Assembly (NCBI RefSeq): GCF_001457035.1
Contig: NZ_KQ758617.1
Location: forward strand, 248,001-312,000
Length of the DNA: 64,000 nt
Direction of reading: 5' to 3'
Source of the DNA: Fictibacillus enclensis
GTDB taxonomy: Bacteria > Bacillota > Bacilli > Bacillales > Fictibacillaceae
Positions 49,899 to 60,145 of the stretch are shown piece by piece. The notes beneath the pieces are model-generated. The model did no database searches. It was not told where the DNA came from and saw only the letters and a program-made list of their open reading frames with translations. The translations under genes and the position numbers were made by a program. Each line of letters opens with the position of its first letter. The stretch's first letter is position 1.

Positions 49899-51257
49899 TT
49901 ATTTCCCGGTGTGAACAATCTTGAAGACCTTTTTCGCCTGGTCTGTGTTGTTGATTAATCCCGCAAACTTTTCTTTGCCTGGTCCGTATGCATATACGTT
50001 CACATCCTCGCCGGTATGGCCGGTCGTTGTCCATCCGGTATTGGAACGAAGGTCGGCAATTTTCTCGATGGTGGCGTCGATTTTTGTTACATCTTTTGAT
50101 TTAGCCGCTTCCTTTACACTGTTGATTTCTTCCGGTGTCAGGCTGAGGTCGACATACTTTCCGAGTGTTGCTTCAACATCTGCTCCGGAAGCAATGGTTT
50201 CTGAGAGAAAATCGGGAGTACGCTTGAACGCTTTGATCGGCTCAGTGAACCAGTTATATTTTCCGTTGGCCCCGACCGATATTCCGCCTGTCGCATGGTC
50301 TGCTGTAGCCACGACAAGAGTATGCTTGTCTTTTTTTGCGAACTGAACCGCAGCCTGGAACGCCTTTTCAAAGTCCTGCATCTCGCTCATGGTGCTGACG
50401 ATATCATTGTCGTGTTCTCCCCAGTCAATCTGGCTTCCTTCCACCATGAGGAAGAAACCATCTTTGTCTTTATCAAGCTGTTTAATGGCGGAGGTCGTCA
50501 TGTTCTTGAGTGAGGGCAAGTCATGATTACGGTCAATCATTTTCGGCATTCCGCCTTTTGCAAACAGTCCCAGTACTTGCTCGTTTTTGTTGCGGAGCAA
50601 TTGATCCTTTGTGGTCACATAGCTGTATCCTGCATTCTTAAATTCATTCACCAGGTTTCTGTCATTGCGAATAAAATTGGATGAGCCACCTCCGAGAAGG
50701 ACATCGACCTTATGCTTATGGCTGATTTTTTCATCGAAATAATCGTTGGCAATCTCATTCATGTTCTTACGGTTGGGATCGTGTGCGCCGAAAGAAGCAG
50801 GGGTGGCGTGAGCGAGCTCAGAAGTGGCAACAAGCCCGGTAGATTTTCCTCGGGCTTTGGCAGCCTCAAGCACTGTTTTTAATTCCTTTTGATTTTTGTC
50901 CACGGCAATGGCGGCATTGTATGTTTTTTCTCCGGTGGACATTGCTGTGGCGGCGGAAGCAGAGTCAGTGATATTCTCATCGGGATCATCAGCATAGGTC
51001 ATTTGTTTTCCAACGAAATAACGGTCAAAAGCGGTTTTTTCCATTTCCATTGTATCTGGATCATCTTTCCAATACCGTAATGCTGTGGTGGCCGAAGGGC
51101 CCATCCCGTCCCCGATCATGAAAATAACATTCTTTATTTTAGGTTCTTTCTTGGTGAGGTTCTTTGCATCGCCATGCATCGACATGGAAACGGCTCCGAG
51201 CCCGACGGCGGTACTAAGGGCAATAGGAAGCCATTTTTTAAAGCGGTCCTTTTTCAA
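49899..51257 (-). CDS. Alkaline phosphatase (PhoA/PhoB family), secreted
   Basis: From TTG 51257 (AGGAGGGAACGACA before it) the protein is 452 residues with a signal peptide KKDRFKKWLPIALSTAVGLG. Active-site elements are IFMIGDGMGPSA, the nucleophile Ser in ITDSASAATAMSTG, ATSELAHATPASFGAH, MVEGSQIDWGEHDND, VATADHATGG and GHTGEDVNVYAYGP near the end. It releases phosphate from organic phosphates outside the cell. The 90 bases before it have no convincing pair of Pho boxes. The upstream in-frame residues to 51296 are not used. Confidence 0.92.
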   Translation of the reverse strand: MKKDRFKKWLPIALSTAVGLGAVSMSMHGDAKNLTKKEPKIKNVIFMIGDGMGPSATTALRYWKDDPDTMEMEKTAFDRYFVGKQMTYADDPDENITDSASAATAMSTGEKTYNAAIAVDKNQKELKTVLEAAKARGKSTGLVATSELAHATPASFGAHDPNRKNMNEIANDYFDEKISHKHKVDVLLGGGSSNFIRNDRNLVNEFKNAGYSYVTTKDQLLRNKNEQVLGLFAKGGMPKMIDRNHDLPSLKNMTTSAIKQLDKDKDGFFLMVEGSQIDWGEHDNDIVSTMSEMQDFEKAFQAAVQFAKKDKHTLVVATADHATGGISVGANGKYNWFTEPIKAFKRTPDFLSETIASGADVEATLGKYVDLSLTPEEINSVKEAAKSKDVTKIDATIEKIADLRSNTGWTTTGHTGEDVNVYAYGPGKEKFAGLINNTDQAKKVFKIVHTGK

Positions 51258-51389
51258 TGTCGTTCCCTCCTGTAAAATTTTATATTTATCTGTCAATTTA
51301 AGTATATGCCATCCTTAAGAGTTCCCTCAATGGACCATAGGTATTGCATAGAATGTACTAGAGAGACAAATGGAGTGAAAAGAGGACAT

Positions 51390-51513
51390 AAAAAAAGAGC
51401 CGAACAGGCTTCGGCTCTGGGGTTTATATGTAAATAAAAGGTTGCTTTGTTTATGATAGCTGTGCTAAAATAAAGGTTGTGGCTTACGAGTTTAAATAAT
51501 ATTATAACTATCC
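51390..51513 (-). ncRNA. Candidate small RNA of about 124 nt
   Basis: On the minus strand a consensus promoter (TTGACA 51549-51544, 18 bases, TATAAT 51525-51520) points to a start near 51513. The transcript ends in AGAGCCGAA-loop-TTCGGCTCT followed by seven U. No open frame with a ribosome binding site lies between. The middle is unstructured and A/C-rich (ACAAAGCAACC, then AACCCC before the terminator), as in sRNAs that pair with ribosome binding sites. It fills most of the 330-base gap between the phosphatase and helD. Confidence 0.6.
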
Positions 51514-51519
51514 AAATTT

Positions 51520-51549
51520 ATTATACTATGTAAGCTGATCTGTTGTCAA
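51520..51549 (-). promoter_or_regulatory. Sigma-A promoter of the candidate small RNA
   Basis: TTGACA and TATAAT are both perfect hexamers on the minus strand, with an 18-base spacer. Confidence 0.7.
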
Positions 51550-51588
51550 GTGATATACGAAAAAATTTTTAGATAAAGGAGAGGGGCC

Positions 51589-53925
51589 ATGAACCAGTGG
51601 GAAAAAGAATGGCAGACAGAGCAAGAGCGTGTGAATTCCGTTGTTGAGAAGGCTGCTCATAAGATCCGGAGGCTGGAGGCACATCTCGGCGGTAAAAAAG
51701 TAGACGTGGTTGACATCCGGAAAAACTTCTGGGAAGACGTGACCGTCAATTTAGAAGATGCCGATGAAGCGATCGAGACTGCGGCGAGCATTAAACAGCA
51801 GGCGGAATTGCTTTCAGAACTTGAACGCAGCCACAAAAATGCAGAAGATCAAATGAAAAGCCTGGTGCGCTTGAGTGATTCTCCCTACTTTGGAAGAATC
51901 GACTTTAAAGAGAAGAGTGATTCCGATTCTCAGCCGATTTACCTGGGCATTGCCTCTTTTTATGATGAAGAAAAGGATCAATTTTTGGTATATGACTGGC
52001 GGGCGCCCATTTCAAGCCTGTATTATGACTATTCTCTGGGCAAGGCGGAATACGAAGCTCCTGGCGGTGTTATTTCAGGTGAGATGGAGCTTAAGCGCCA
52101 ATATATCATTCGAAACGCTATCATCAAAAGCATGTTTGATACGGGTGTAACCATTGGTGATGAATTGCTTCAGGAAGTATTGAGCCGTCAGGCGAACCCG
52201 CAGATGAAAAGTATTGTGGCGACCATTCAGAAAGAGCAGAACCAGATTATTCGAAACACGAAGGGGTCCCTGTTGATCGTCCAGGGTGCTGCGGGATGCG
52301 GAAAAACCTCCGCCGCCCTTCAGCGTGTGGCCTACCTGCTATACCGTTACAGAGAAACGCTGACAGCCAACCAAATCGTTCTTTTTTCTCCAAACAACGT
52401 ATTTAACAGTTATGTATCCAATGTCCTTCCTGAGCTCGGTGAGGAAAATATGATGCAAACGACGTTTCAGCAGTATATTCACCATCATTTGGGAAGCTCC
52501 TTTCACCTTGAGGATCCGCTCGAACAAATGGAAGCGGTGCTGACAGCTGGAGAGGGTCCACAGGATCAGACAAGGCTGGCCAGTATCCAATACAAAGCGT
52601 CTCTGGACTTTATGGATATGATTGAAAAGCTCATTTCTCGTCTTCGTAAAGAGGGAATAATCTTCAAACCGATCAAATTCAGGGGGAAAGTACTCATCCC
52701 GGCTGAGGAGATTAAAGAAAAGTTTTATTCCTACGCTCCATCGGTCTCGATTCCGAACCGGATGAAACTTGTATCCGAATGGCTAGTCCGTGAGTTGCGC
52801 AAATTCGAAAAAGCCGAAAGAAATGAACCGTGGGTAGAGGAAAAAATACAGCTGCTCGAAAAGGATGTATACGTAAAGCTGTATCAAAAACTGCAAAAGA
52901 AAAAGCAGTACTCAGAAAATACATTCAACGATTTTGAAAGAGAGCAAAAGCTGTTATCGGCTTATGTCGTATCAAGAGCATTTAAGCCGCTGAAGAAAAG
53001 GATTAAAGCTTTAACTTTCATTAATTTAAAAGCACTCTATATGGCGTTGTTCAAAGAGGATGGATTGGTTTCACCTGCAGAAGTCCCGTCCAGATGGAAA
53101 CAAATATGCCTGCTTACTGCAAAAACTCTTGCCCAGGGAGAATTGTATTATGAAGATGCTACTCCATTTTTATATTTAAAAGAACGGATGGAAGGCTTTC
53201 AGACTAATACTGCTGTAAGACATGTATTCATTGATGAAGCCCAGGATTATTCACCGTTTCAGTTTGCCTTCATACAACGGCTGTTTCCGCGGAGCAAAAT
53301 GACAGTACTGGGGGATTTAAACCAATCCATCTATGCGCATTCCACAGGAGCCGCTTTTCAAATGCTGTACGACCGTTTTGGCAGGGAGAATACAGAGCAG
53401 ATTATTCTGACCAGAAGCTACCGGTCAACAAGGCAGATTGTAGAGTTTACAAGAGAACTGCTGGATGAACCGGATAAGGTGGTTCCATTCAACAGGGATG
53501 GAGAAAAGCCGGTACTGAAGCAATTTTCCGCTTCTAAAGACCATTCCCGCTCAGTTGCAGATACGATTGCGCATCTTCAAAACGAGAAGGTTAAAACGAT
53601 TGCCGTCATTTGCAAAACCGAACAGGAGTGCAAAGAGGCCTATGAAGCATTGAAGGAACAGGTAGAGGTAGAATTGATGCTGAAAGAATCGTCCGCGTTT
53701 AAGCAAGGAACGCTGATCATCCCGTCCTATCTCGCCAAAGGGATTGAGTTTGATGCTGTTCTTGTTTATGACGCGTCAAACGAAGTGTATGGAAAAGAAA
53801 GCGAACGAAAATTGTTTTATACCGTTTGCACCCGTGCTATGCATGAATTACATCTTTTCGCCAAAGGAGACCTATCGCCGTTTTTTGAACGAATTCCTGA
53901 GGATACCTTTCATGCTGAAAACTAA
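51589..53925 (+). CDS. helD: RNA polymerase recycling helicase HelD
   Basis: The 778-residue UvrD/PcrA-like protein has the HelD-specific N-terminal coiled coil (1-100) and FGRIDF-YLGIASF-YDWRAPISSLYYDY segment. Walker A is in VQGAAGCGKTSAALQR. A long inserted helical domain (340-560) precedes motif II FIDEAQDYSPFQ, GDLNQSIYAHS and the C-terminal IPSYLAKGIEFDAVLVYD and FYTVCTRAMHELHLF. HelD binds stalled RNA polymerase and releases nucleic acid and sigma. AAAGGAGAGG precedes the ATG. Confidence 0.93.
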   Translation: MNQWEKEWQTEQERVNSVVEKAAHKIRRLEAHLGGKKVDVVDIRKNFWEDVTVNLEDADEAIETAASIKQQAELLSELERSHKNAEDQMKSLVRLSDSPYFGRIDFKEKSDSDSQPIYLGIASFYDEEKDQFLVYDWRAPISSLYYDYSLGKAEYEAPGGVISGEMELKRQYIIRNAIIKSMFDTGVTIGDELLQEVLSRQANPQMKSIVATIQKEQNQIIRNTKGSLLIVQGAAGCGKTSAALQRVAYLLYRYRETLTANQIVLFSPNNVFNSYVSNVLPELGEENMMQTTFQQYIHHHLGSSFHLEDPLEQMEAVLTAGEGPQDQTRLASIQYKASLDFMDMIEKLISRLRKEGIIFKPIKFRGKVLIPAEEIKEKFYSYAPSVSIPNRMKLVSEWLVRELRKFEKAERNEPWVEEKIQLLEKDVYVKLYQKLQKKKQYSENTFNDFEREQKLLSAYVVSRAFKPLKKRIKALTFINLKALYMALFKEDGLVSPAEVPSRWKQICLLTAKTLAQGELYYEDATPFLYLKERMEGFQTNTAVRHVFIDEAQDYSPFQFAFIQRLFPRSKMTVLGDLNQSIYAHSTGAAFQMLYDRFGRENTEQIILTRSYRSTRQIVEFTRELLDEPDKVVPFNRDGEKPVLKQFSASKDHSRSVADTIAHLQNEKVKTIAVICKTEQECKEAYEALKEQVEVELMLKESSAFKQGTLIIPSYLAKGIEFDAVLVYDASNEVYGKESERKLFYTVCTRAMHELHLFAKGDLSPFFERIPEDTFHAEN

Positions 53926-53939
53926 ATGATCAGTTTGTC

Positions 53940-53964
53940 GAAGCTTGCCGAAATGGCAAGCTTC
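53940..53964 (+). terminator. Terminator after helD
   Basis: GAAGCTTGCC-GAAAT-GGCAAGCTTC followed by TGTTATTTT. Confidence 0.8.
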
Positions 53965-53983
53965 TGTTATTTTGCAAAAAAAA

Positions 53984-54005
53984 AACACACCCGAATGGGT
54001 GTGTT
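53984..54005 (-). terminator. Terminator of the small minus-strand gene
   Basis: AACACACCC-GAAT-GGGTGTGTT; on the minus strand a run of T follows. Confidence 0.8.
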
Positions 54006-54225
54006 AATTGGCGGCTAGGACTTTATAGCCAATTTCCTCTAACTCCTGAATATCCTCTTTGCTGGTTACGCAAACGGAATCATCATTAACTCTGCAAACA
54101 ACTGCTTCATTTTCGTGACAATTCTGTAAGGCGCCTACCACCGATTCGTATTCTTTTCCTTGTATCTCTTTTTGTCCAACTGACCAGGAACGCTGCCGGC
54201 AAACGTGATTGACTAACGAAACCAT
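54004..54225 (-). CDS. Hypothetical 73-residue protein
   Basis: ATG 54225 follows GGAGGTGGTCCCGTC. The product MVSLVNHVCRQRSWSVGQKE continues with EYESVVGALQNCHENEAVVCRV and VTSKEDIQELEEIGYKVLAAN. It contains three Cys in a small alpha/beta pattern. No family is recognised and no signal peptide is present. The open frame reaches back to 54279, but that part spans the ribosome binding site. It is convergent with helD and monocistronic. Confidence 0.6.
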   Translation of the reverse strand: MVSLVNHVCRQRSWSVGQKEIQGKEYESVVGALQNCHENEAVVCRVNDDSVCVTSKEDIQELEEIGYKVLAAN

Positions 54226-54454
54226 GACGGGACCACCTCCGTATTGGTTTATATAAGGGTAATACCACAATTTTAGCATTTTACTCTTGTACAGGCAAAA
54301 AGAAATTTAATTGTAACAATTTATCTTTTTATGGCGAAAATTCAGTTATTATGCAACTGAGCATAACGCAGAGATGAGAAGACAAAAGCAGACTAGGAAA
54401 AGGTTTAAGAGGGTATGAAAAGGTAATAGCTAGAGTAGAAGGGAGTTTTGAAAA

Positions 54455-55087
54455 ATGATAGTAGCAGTTGCAGGAGCAAATGGAACAACCGGCAGGCTGA
54501 TTCTGCAGGAGTTGGCCAGAGCAGGACATGAAGCAAAGGCGATCATACGAAAAAAAGAACAGGCCTCAGAACTCGAAAAGCTGGGAGCAGAAACCAGGCT
54601 GGCCGATCTGGAAGGGGATCTTTCAGATGCGATCAGAGGGTGTGATGCGATCATATTTGCGGCAGGCTCAGGTTCCAAAACAGGTCCAGATAAAACTATG
54701 GCGGTTGACCGGGACGGGGCCATCAAGCTGATGGAAGAAGCGGAAAAGCAGCAGGTGAAGCGGTTTATCATGCTAAGCAGTATGGGTGCCGGAAGTCCTG
54801 AAAAAGGCCCGGAAGAACTCCAGCATTATTTGAGGATGAAGGGTGAAGCAGACGACCGGCTGGAATCCAGCAGGCTTCACTATACCATCGTGAGGCCTGG
54901 CGCCCTGACCAATGACGAAGGAAATGGGAAAATAAAAATTGGTGAGCAGCTGGGCCAGGGAAGCATCTCCCGGGCAGATGTGGCGAAAGTCATGGTTCAG
55001 TCGCTGGACCTGGAGAATGCCAATCATAAGATTTTTGAAATCCTTGAAGGAGACCAGCCAGTAGCCGATGCCCTTAAATCCCTATAA
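54455..55087 (+). CDS. NAD(P)-binding atypical SDR (YhfK-like)
   Basis: The 210-residue Rossmann protein has VAGANGTTGRLILQEL (cofactor loop) at the start, DLEGDLSDAIRGCDAIIFAAGSG and FIMLSSMGAG, with RLHYTIVRPGALTN as in NmrA/YhfK-type proteins. There is no Tyr-x3-Lys catalytic pair in the standard place, typical of the atypical group. The reaction is unknown; a flavin or quinone reductase is possible. GAAGGGAGTTTTGAAAA precedes the ATG. It is monocistronic. Confidence 0.85.
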   Translation: MIVAVAGANGTTGRLILQELARAGHEAKAIIRKKEQASELEKLGAETRLADLEGDLSDAIRGCDAIIFAAGSGSKTGPDKTMAVDRDGAIKLMEEAEKQQVKRFIMLSSMGAGSPEKGPEELQHYLRMKGEADDRLESSRLHYTIVRPGALTNDEGNGKIKIGEQLGQGSISRADVAKVMVQSLDLENANHKIFEILEGDQPVADALKSL

Positions 55088-55100
55088 ATAAAGAATGGAA

Positions 55101-55127
55101 AAGGCATGCTCTGCAGGGCATGCTTTT
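55101..55127 (+). terminator. Terminator after the SDR gene
   Basis: AAGGCATGC-loop-GCATGCTTTTTT. Confidence 0.8.
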
Positions 55128-55212
55128 TTCATTTGAGACCTTCTGCACTGCATTTTGAAGGTGTTTTCTGTTAGTGTAGGGAAAGAAGGTTTTTGAAAGG
55201 AGAATAAAAGAA

Positions 55213-55668
55213 ATGAACCAAGAACTTTACAGACAATTCGAAATGACAAGAGGATTTTTCGTAAGAAGCATCAGCAAGATTTCACCTGAACTGGTTGATA
55301 TTCAGCCACAAGGGTATAACAACACGATACACTGGCACATCGGGCACGTGTTAACCGTTACCGAACAGTTTTTATTTGGTAAAGCTTTTGCTTTGCCCGG
55401 GAAATATGTCGAATGGTTTGGCAAAGGCTCAAAGCCGTCTGACTGGCAAGGAGATGTTCCGTCCCTCGAGGAATTGACTCCCGAGCTTGAGAAACAGCTT
55501 CTCCGCATCAAGGAAATTCCGGAAGAAGCCCTTGAGCAAAAGCTGGAAAAGCCGTTCCTTGGGTTGGAAACGTTCCGGGAATTGGCCGCTATGTCTCTTT
55601 TCCATGAGTCCAACCATTTGGGCCAGCTGCATTCCATGAAACTATTGCTCGAACGCACACAGAACTAA
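55213..55668 (+). CDS. DinB family protein
   Basis: This 151-residue four-helix bundle protein has the three metal His of DinB/YfiT proteins: HWHIGHVL (His near 42) and LFHESNHLGQLHSM (two His near 131 and 135). DinB-like proteins often are thiol-dependent transferases or hydrolases, for example using bacillithiol; the substrate is unknown. AAAGGAGAATAAAAGAA precedes the ATG. It is monocistronic with a strong terminator. Confidence 0.88.
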   Translation: MNQELYRQFEMTRGFFVRSISKISPELVDIQPQGYNNTIHWHIGHVLTVTEQFLFGKAFALPGKYVEWFGKGSKPSDWQGDVPSLEELTPELEKQLLRIKEIPEEALEQKLEKPFLGLETFRELAAMSLFHESNHLGQLHSMKLLLERTQN

Positions 55669-55707
55669 AATAACCCGGAGAACCTGTTCATGTTCTCCGG
55701 GTTATTT
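55669..55707. terminator. Terminator after the dinB-like gene
   Basis: AATAACCCGGAGAAC-loop-GTTCTCCGGGTTATT, a 15-bp perfect stem. Confidence 0.9.
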
Positions 55708-55780
55708 ATATACACGCAAAAGGCAGAAAGTTACAGAGGTTTTAAGTTTTATGTAAAGTCATCCACCACAAAACGTTAAG

Positions 55781-55921
55781 TCAGGAGTGAATGACTGAAT
55801 GTAAAAAATCGATATCATCTTTAATTTTTTCTTTTAATAGATGATCTCTGCAACGTATATATTCGCCAGTGAGCGTAGCGATTTCTTTCATAAACAAAAC
55901 AACCTCTGTATGTTTTAGCAT
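55781..55921 (-). CDS. 46-residue hypothetical protein
   Basis: AGGGAGAATGC precedes the ATG. The product is mostly helical and charged (MLKHTEVVLFMKEIATLTGE, then YIRCRDHLLKEKIKDDIDFLHS). Its size and heptad-like leucines recall Spo0E-type phosphatases, but the SQELD motif is missing. It lies alone in the 690-base gap between the dinB-like gene and thiC; the rest of this gap is the TPP leader. Support is the ribosome binding site and coding-like composition only. Confidence 0.45.
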   Translation of the reverse strand: MLKHTEVVLFMKEIATLTGEYIRCRDHLLKEKIKDDIDFLHSVIHS

Positions 55922-56061
55922 GCATTCTCCCTGCCTTTATTTGTAATGTATAGTTCTTCTACTCTGTCCCTTCCTCTTTTTTCGTCAAATTAAACCATGT
56001 TCTGCGACATTTTTATGATTTAAGAGAAAAAGGTGTACATCAGCCTGTGACAAAAGGCGGA

Positions 56062-56090
56062 TTGCGTGAAAGTTGAATAGAAGCTATGAT
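56062..56090 (+). promoter_or_regulatory. Sigma-A promoter of thiC
   Basis: TTGCGT (56062-56067), 17 bases and TATGAT (56085-56090) lie about 22 bases before the TPP riboswitch. Confidence 0.65.
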
Positions 56091-56111
56091 AACATGGAAA
56101 ATAAAATATAT

Positions 56112-56215
56112 TTTCTGCTAGGGGAGCCCGTAGCCGGGCTGAGAGAGGGGAGAACGATCCCTTTGACCCTTTGAACCTGATCTGGGTTATACCAGCGTAG
56201 GAAAGTAGGAGTCGA
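56112..56215 (+). ncRNA. TPP riboswitch (THI element)
   Basis: The THI-box is complete: GGGGAGCCC, GGGCTGAGAGAGGG, CCCTTTGACCCTTTGAACCT, GATCTGGGTTATACCAGCGTAGGAA. It binds thiamine diphosphate and promotes the terminator at 56257-56291, which turns off thiC when thiamine is present. Confidence 0.96.
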
Positions 56216-56256
56216 AGATAACGGTGTATTTGTATGTATGTTTCTTTGTCTATCCT

Positions 56257-56291
56257 GTCGGGTTCTATTCATTAGAACCCGGCTTTTTTAT
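56257..56291 (+). terminator. Regulated terminator of the TPP riboswitch
   Basis: CGGGTTCTA-TTCAT-TAGAACCCG followed by TTTTTTATTTT. Confidence 0.85.
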
Positions 56292-56327
56292 TTTACCCGT
56301 TGCTTCGCCATTCCCCGCTGCGTGTAG

Positions 56328-58288
<1,961 letters not shown>

Positions 58289-58392
58289 ACTAGCAGGTGG
58301 ATGCATATTTCTGGTAAAGGGCACTAAACTAGATATAGTGTGTTTATACAAAGCACTAGATCAAGAATGCAGGTGAAAACGGAGGAATCGGT

Positions 58393-58770
58393 ATGAATAA
58401 TTGGCTGCAGCAAGCAATAAGCTGGACAGAACAAAGACTGGGACAAGCTTCCGAGGGATTCAGGGAAATTTTCTACAAGGTGAAGCAGGAATCCTCAATG
58501 AGTGTGAATGACTTGGCTACATTTATCATGCTCCATCCGGAAACCGTAAAAAAAAGGCGGGAATTGCTAGGGCTCACCTTTGCCACCTATACTTTGAAAA
58601 TGGGAGAGACGGATTTGATTTTGGAGGCAAAAGAGAATTCGTTGCCCAAAGTACTGGAATGCCTGGTGATCAACAAGAATAAAGTCATTTCCCATTATCG
58701 TTCCTATGACAAAAAGAACAAAACAATAATGGCTGTGCCGGATGACATTAAAAACTATCATAGTCACTGA
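58393..58770 (+). CDS. Hypothetical 125-residue protein
   Basis: GGAGGAATCGGT precedes the ATG. The N-terminal half is helical (NNWLQQAISWTEQRLGQASE; SVNDLATFIMLHPETVKKRRELLG, which could form a helix-turn-helix-like pair). The second half is beta-rich and basic (YTLKMGETDLILEAKENSL; VISHYRSYDKKNKTIM). No signal peptide or known family is seen. It is monocistronic with a strong terminator. Confidence 0.6.
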   Translation: MNNWLQQAISWTEQRLGQASEGFREIFYKVKQESSMSVNDLATFIMLHPETVKKRRELLGLTFATYTLKMGETDLILEAKENSLPKVLECLVINKNKVISHYRSYDKKNKTIMAVPDDIKNYHSH

Positions 58771-58803
58771 AGAACCGTCTGCCAAAAGGCAGACGGTTCT
58801 TCT
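58769..58803. terminator. Terminator after the hypothetical gene
   Basis: GAAGAACCGTCTGCC-AAAA-GGCAGACGGTTCTTC, a perfect 15-bp stem. Confidence 0.9.
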
Positions 58804-58940
58804 TATTCAGGACATAGAAAGATTTTTGAGAATATTTTAAAAAGTACTTGTAAGAAAAGAGGAATCATATTAAGATTAAATCGATTTCACTTTTTGCCCT
58901 CCTATTTTTTAATCATCAAGAAGACTGATTACCTCAACAA

Positions 58941-58954
58941 TGTAAGCGATTCCA
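58941..58954. promoter_or_regulatory. cre-like box before the decayed carbohydrate cluster
   Basis: TGTAAGCGATTCCA matches the CcpA box at all conserved positions. It lies about 95 bases before the broken beta-galactosidase gene, as expected for a former sugar operon. Confidence 0.5.
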
Positions 58955-58993
58955 AATAAATGAACCGAACACCTTATTTTTTTACACTGTTTC

Positions 58994-59003
58994 GAAACGT
59001 TTC
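58994..59003. promoter_or_regulatory. Palindrome GAAACGTTTC, LacI/CcpA-type operator
   Basis: A perfect 10-base palindrome with central CG, typical of LacI-family operators, lies 45 bases before the remnant gene. No LacI regulator remains in the window. Confidence 0.45.
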
Positions 59004-59047
59004 TATCATAGAAAATTTTGGAACAGGGGGGGATTGGAGGAAAAGAT

Positions 59048-59140
59048 ATGATCGAAATCAAAGAAAAACAAATATGGATTGATGGATCTCCTCAGACCAT
59101 TATGTGCGGTGAAATTCACTATTACAGACTCAGATGGTGA
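59048..59140 (+). pseudogene. N-terminal remnant of a beta-galactosidase-like (GH35) gene
   Basis: GGATTGGAGGAAAAG precedes the ATG. The first 28 residues (MIEIKEKQIWIDGSPQTIMC, then GEIHYYRL) match the start of GH35-type beta-galactosidases. After that the frame ends at TGA 59138-59140, because the sequence jumps into the 3' end of an oxidoreductase gene. A large deletion has removed the rest of the enzyme and whatever followed it. Confidence 0.75.
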
Positions 59141-59364
59141 AGTGGTTAAATATGAGCTCGATAAAATACAGACCAATGATACGGGGGGGCCAGGACAGCT
59201 CTCACGTCATCGACGCCTTTGCCCGAAGTGTTGTTAACAATGAAGAACTGCCGGCGAACGGAGAGGAAGGCATGAAGTCGCTGAATGTAGTTCTTGCAGC
59301 ACTGGAATCGAGCGAAACAAAGGTCATTGTAAATACAAAAGAAATGACAGCATTGCTGCAATAA
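59123..59364 (+). pseudogene. 3' fragment of a Gfo/Idh/MocA oxidoreductase
   Basis: From about 59123 one frame reads ITDSDGEVVKYELDKIQTND up to a run of seven G (59183-59189). The sequence then continues in another frame as GGQDSSHVIDAFARSVVNNE, KSLNVVLAALESSE and ends ALLQ at 59364. This is the C-terminal end of a Gfo/Idh/MocA dehydrogenase. The 5' part was lost at the junction with the beta-galactosidase fragment, and the G run carries an indel. Confidence 0.75.
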
Positions 59365-59376
59365 GGAGGGGTCAAT

Positions 59377-60141
59377 ATGCAAAGAAAAGCCTTACAGCTT
59401 TATACGATCAAAGAACTGTGTGAGAAAGACTTTATCGGAACGCTGAAAAACGTGGCGCAGTGGGGATATGAAGGTGCCCAGTTTGCCGGATTTTATGATA
59501 CACCAGCGGGTCAGCTGAAAAACACGCTGTCTGAACTGGGATTAAAGCCTGCAGGAAGTCATACCGGTCTGGACCAATTAAAAGAAGATTCCCTTAAGCG
59601 GCAAATCGAATACAGCCATGAAATTGGGAATGAGCTTATCATTCTGGCTTATTTGACAGAAGAGAACAGACGGAACCTGGATGATTATAAACGGGTGGCC
59701 GATACACTGAACAAAGCTGGCGACCTTTTAAAATCCGAAGGCTTGAAGCTCGGCTACCACAACCATGATTTTGAGTTTGAAAAGCAGGAAGCGCTTACCG
59801 GTTATGAGATTCTCTTATCAGAGACCGATCCGTCACTTTTGTCTTTTGAACTGGATGTGTATTGGGCGGCCTACAAAGGCTATGACGTTGTTCAGTTTAT
59901 GGAAACTCTTCGTGACCGTCTCGTTACTCTCCATGTAAAAGACATGGCAGTAAAGGGATCAGAGCGCACAAGCACGATTTTCGGTACTGGCGAACTGGAT
60001 CTTGCGTCCATTGTAGCGAAAGGCAAAGAAATGGATGTTTCCTGGTTCGTTGTCGAGCAGGAGCATTTTGAAACCGATCTGGAGACAGCGGCAAAGGAAA
60101 ATGTCAGAGTCCTTCAAGAACTTTTAAAGCAGAATGTGTGA
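59377..60141 (+). CDS. Sugar phosphate isomerase/epimerase family TIM-barrel protein
   Basis: The 254-residue protein is intact: TIM-barrel AP endonuclease 2 fold with QLYTIKELC at the start, GYEGAQFAGFY, SHTGLDQL, GLKLGYHNHDFEF (metal His), FELDVYWAAYKG (Asp), LHVKDM and WFVVEQEHFE (metal Glu). Such enzymes act with Gfo/Idh/MocA oxidoreductases on inositol or keto-sugars. AAGGAGGGGTCAAT precedes the ATG. It is the only complete gene in the broken carbohydrate cluster, so its pathway is probably no longer functional here. Confidence 0.85.
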   Translation: MQRKALQLYTIKELCEKDFIGTLKNVAQWGYEGAQFAGFYDTPAGQLKNTLSELGLKPAGSHTGLDQLKEDSLKRQIEYSHEIGNELIILAYLTEENRRNLDDYKRVADTLNKAGDLLKSEGLKLGYHNHDFEFEKQEALTGYEILLSETDPSLLSFELDVYWAAYKGYDVVQFMETLRDRLVTLHVKDMAVKGSERTSTIFGTGELDLASIVAKGKEMDVSWFVVEQEHFETDLETAAKENVRVLQELLKQNV

Positions 60142-60145
60142 ACAG

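Noticed and set aside
51258-51360. Pho box before alkaline phosphatase
   Set aside because: No pair of TTAACA-like repeats with the right spacing could be found by eye.
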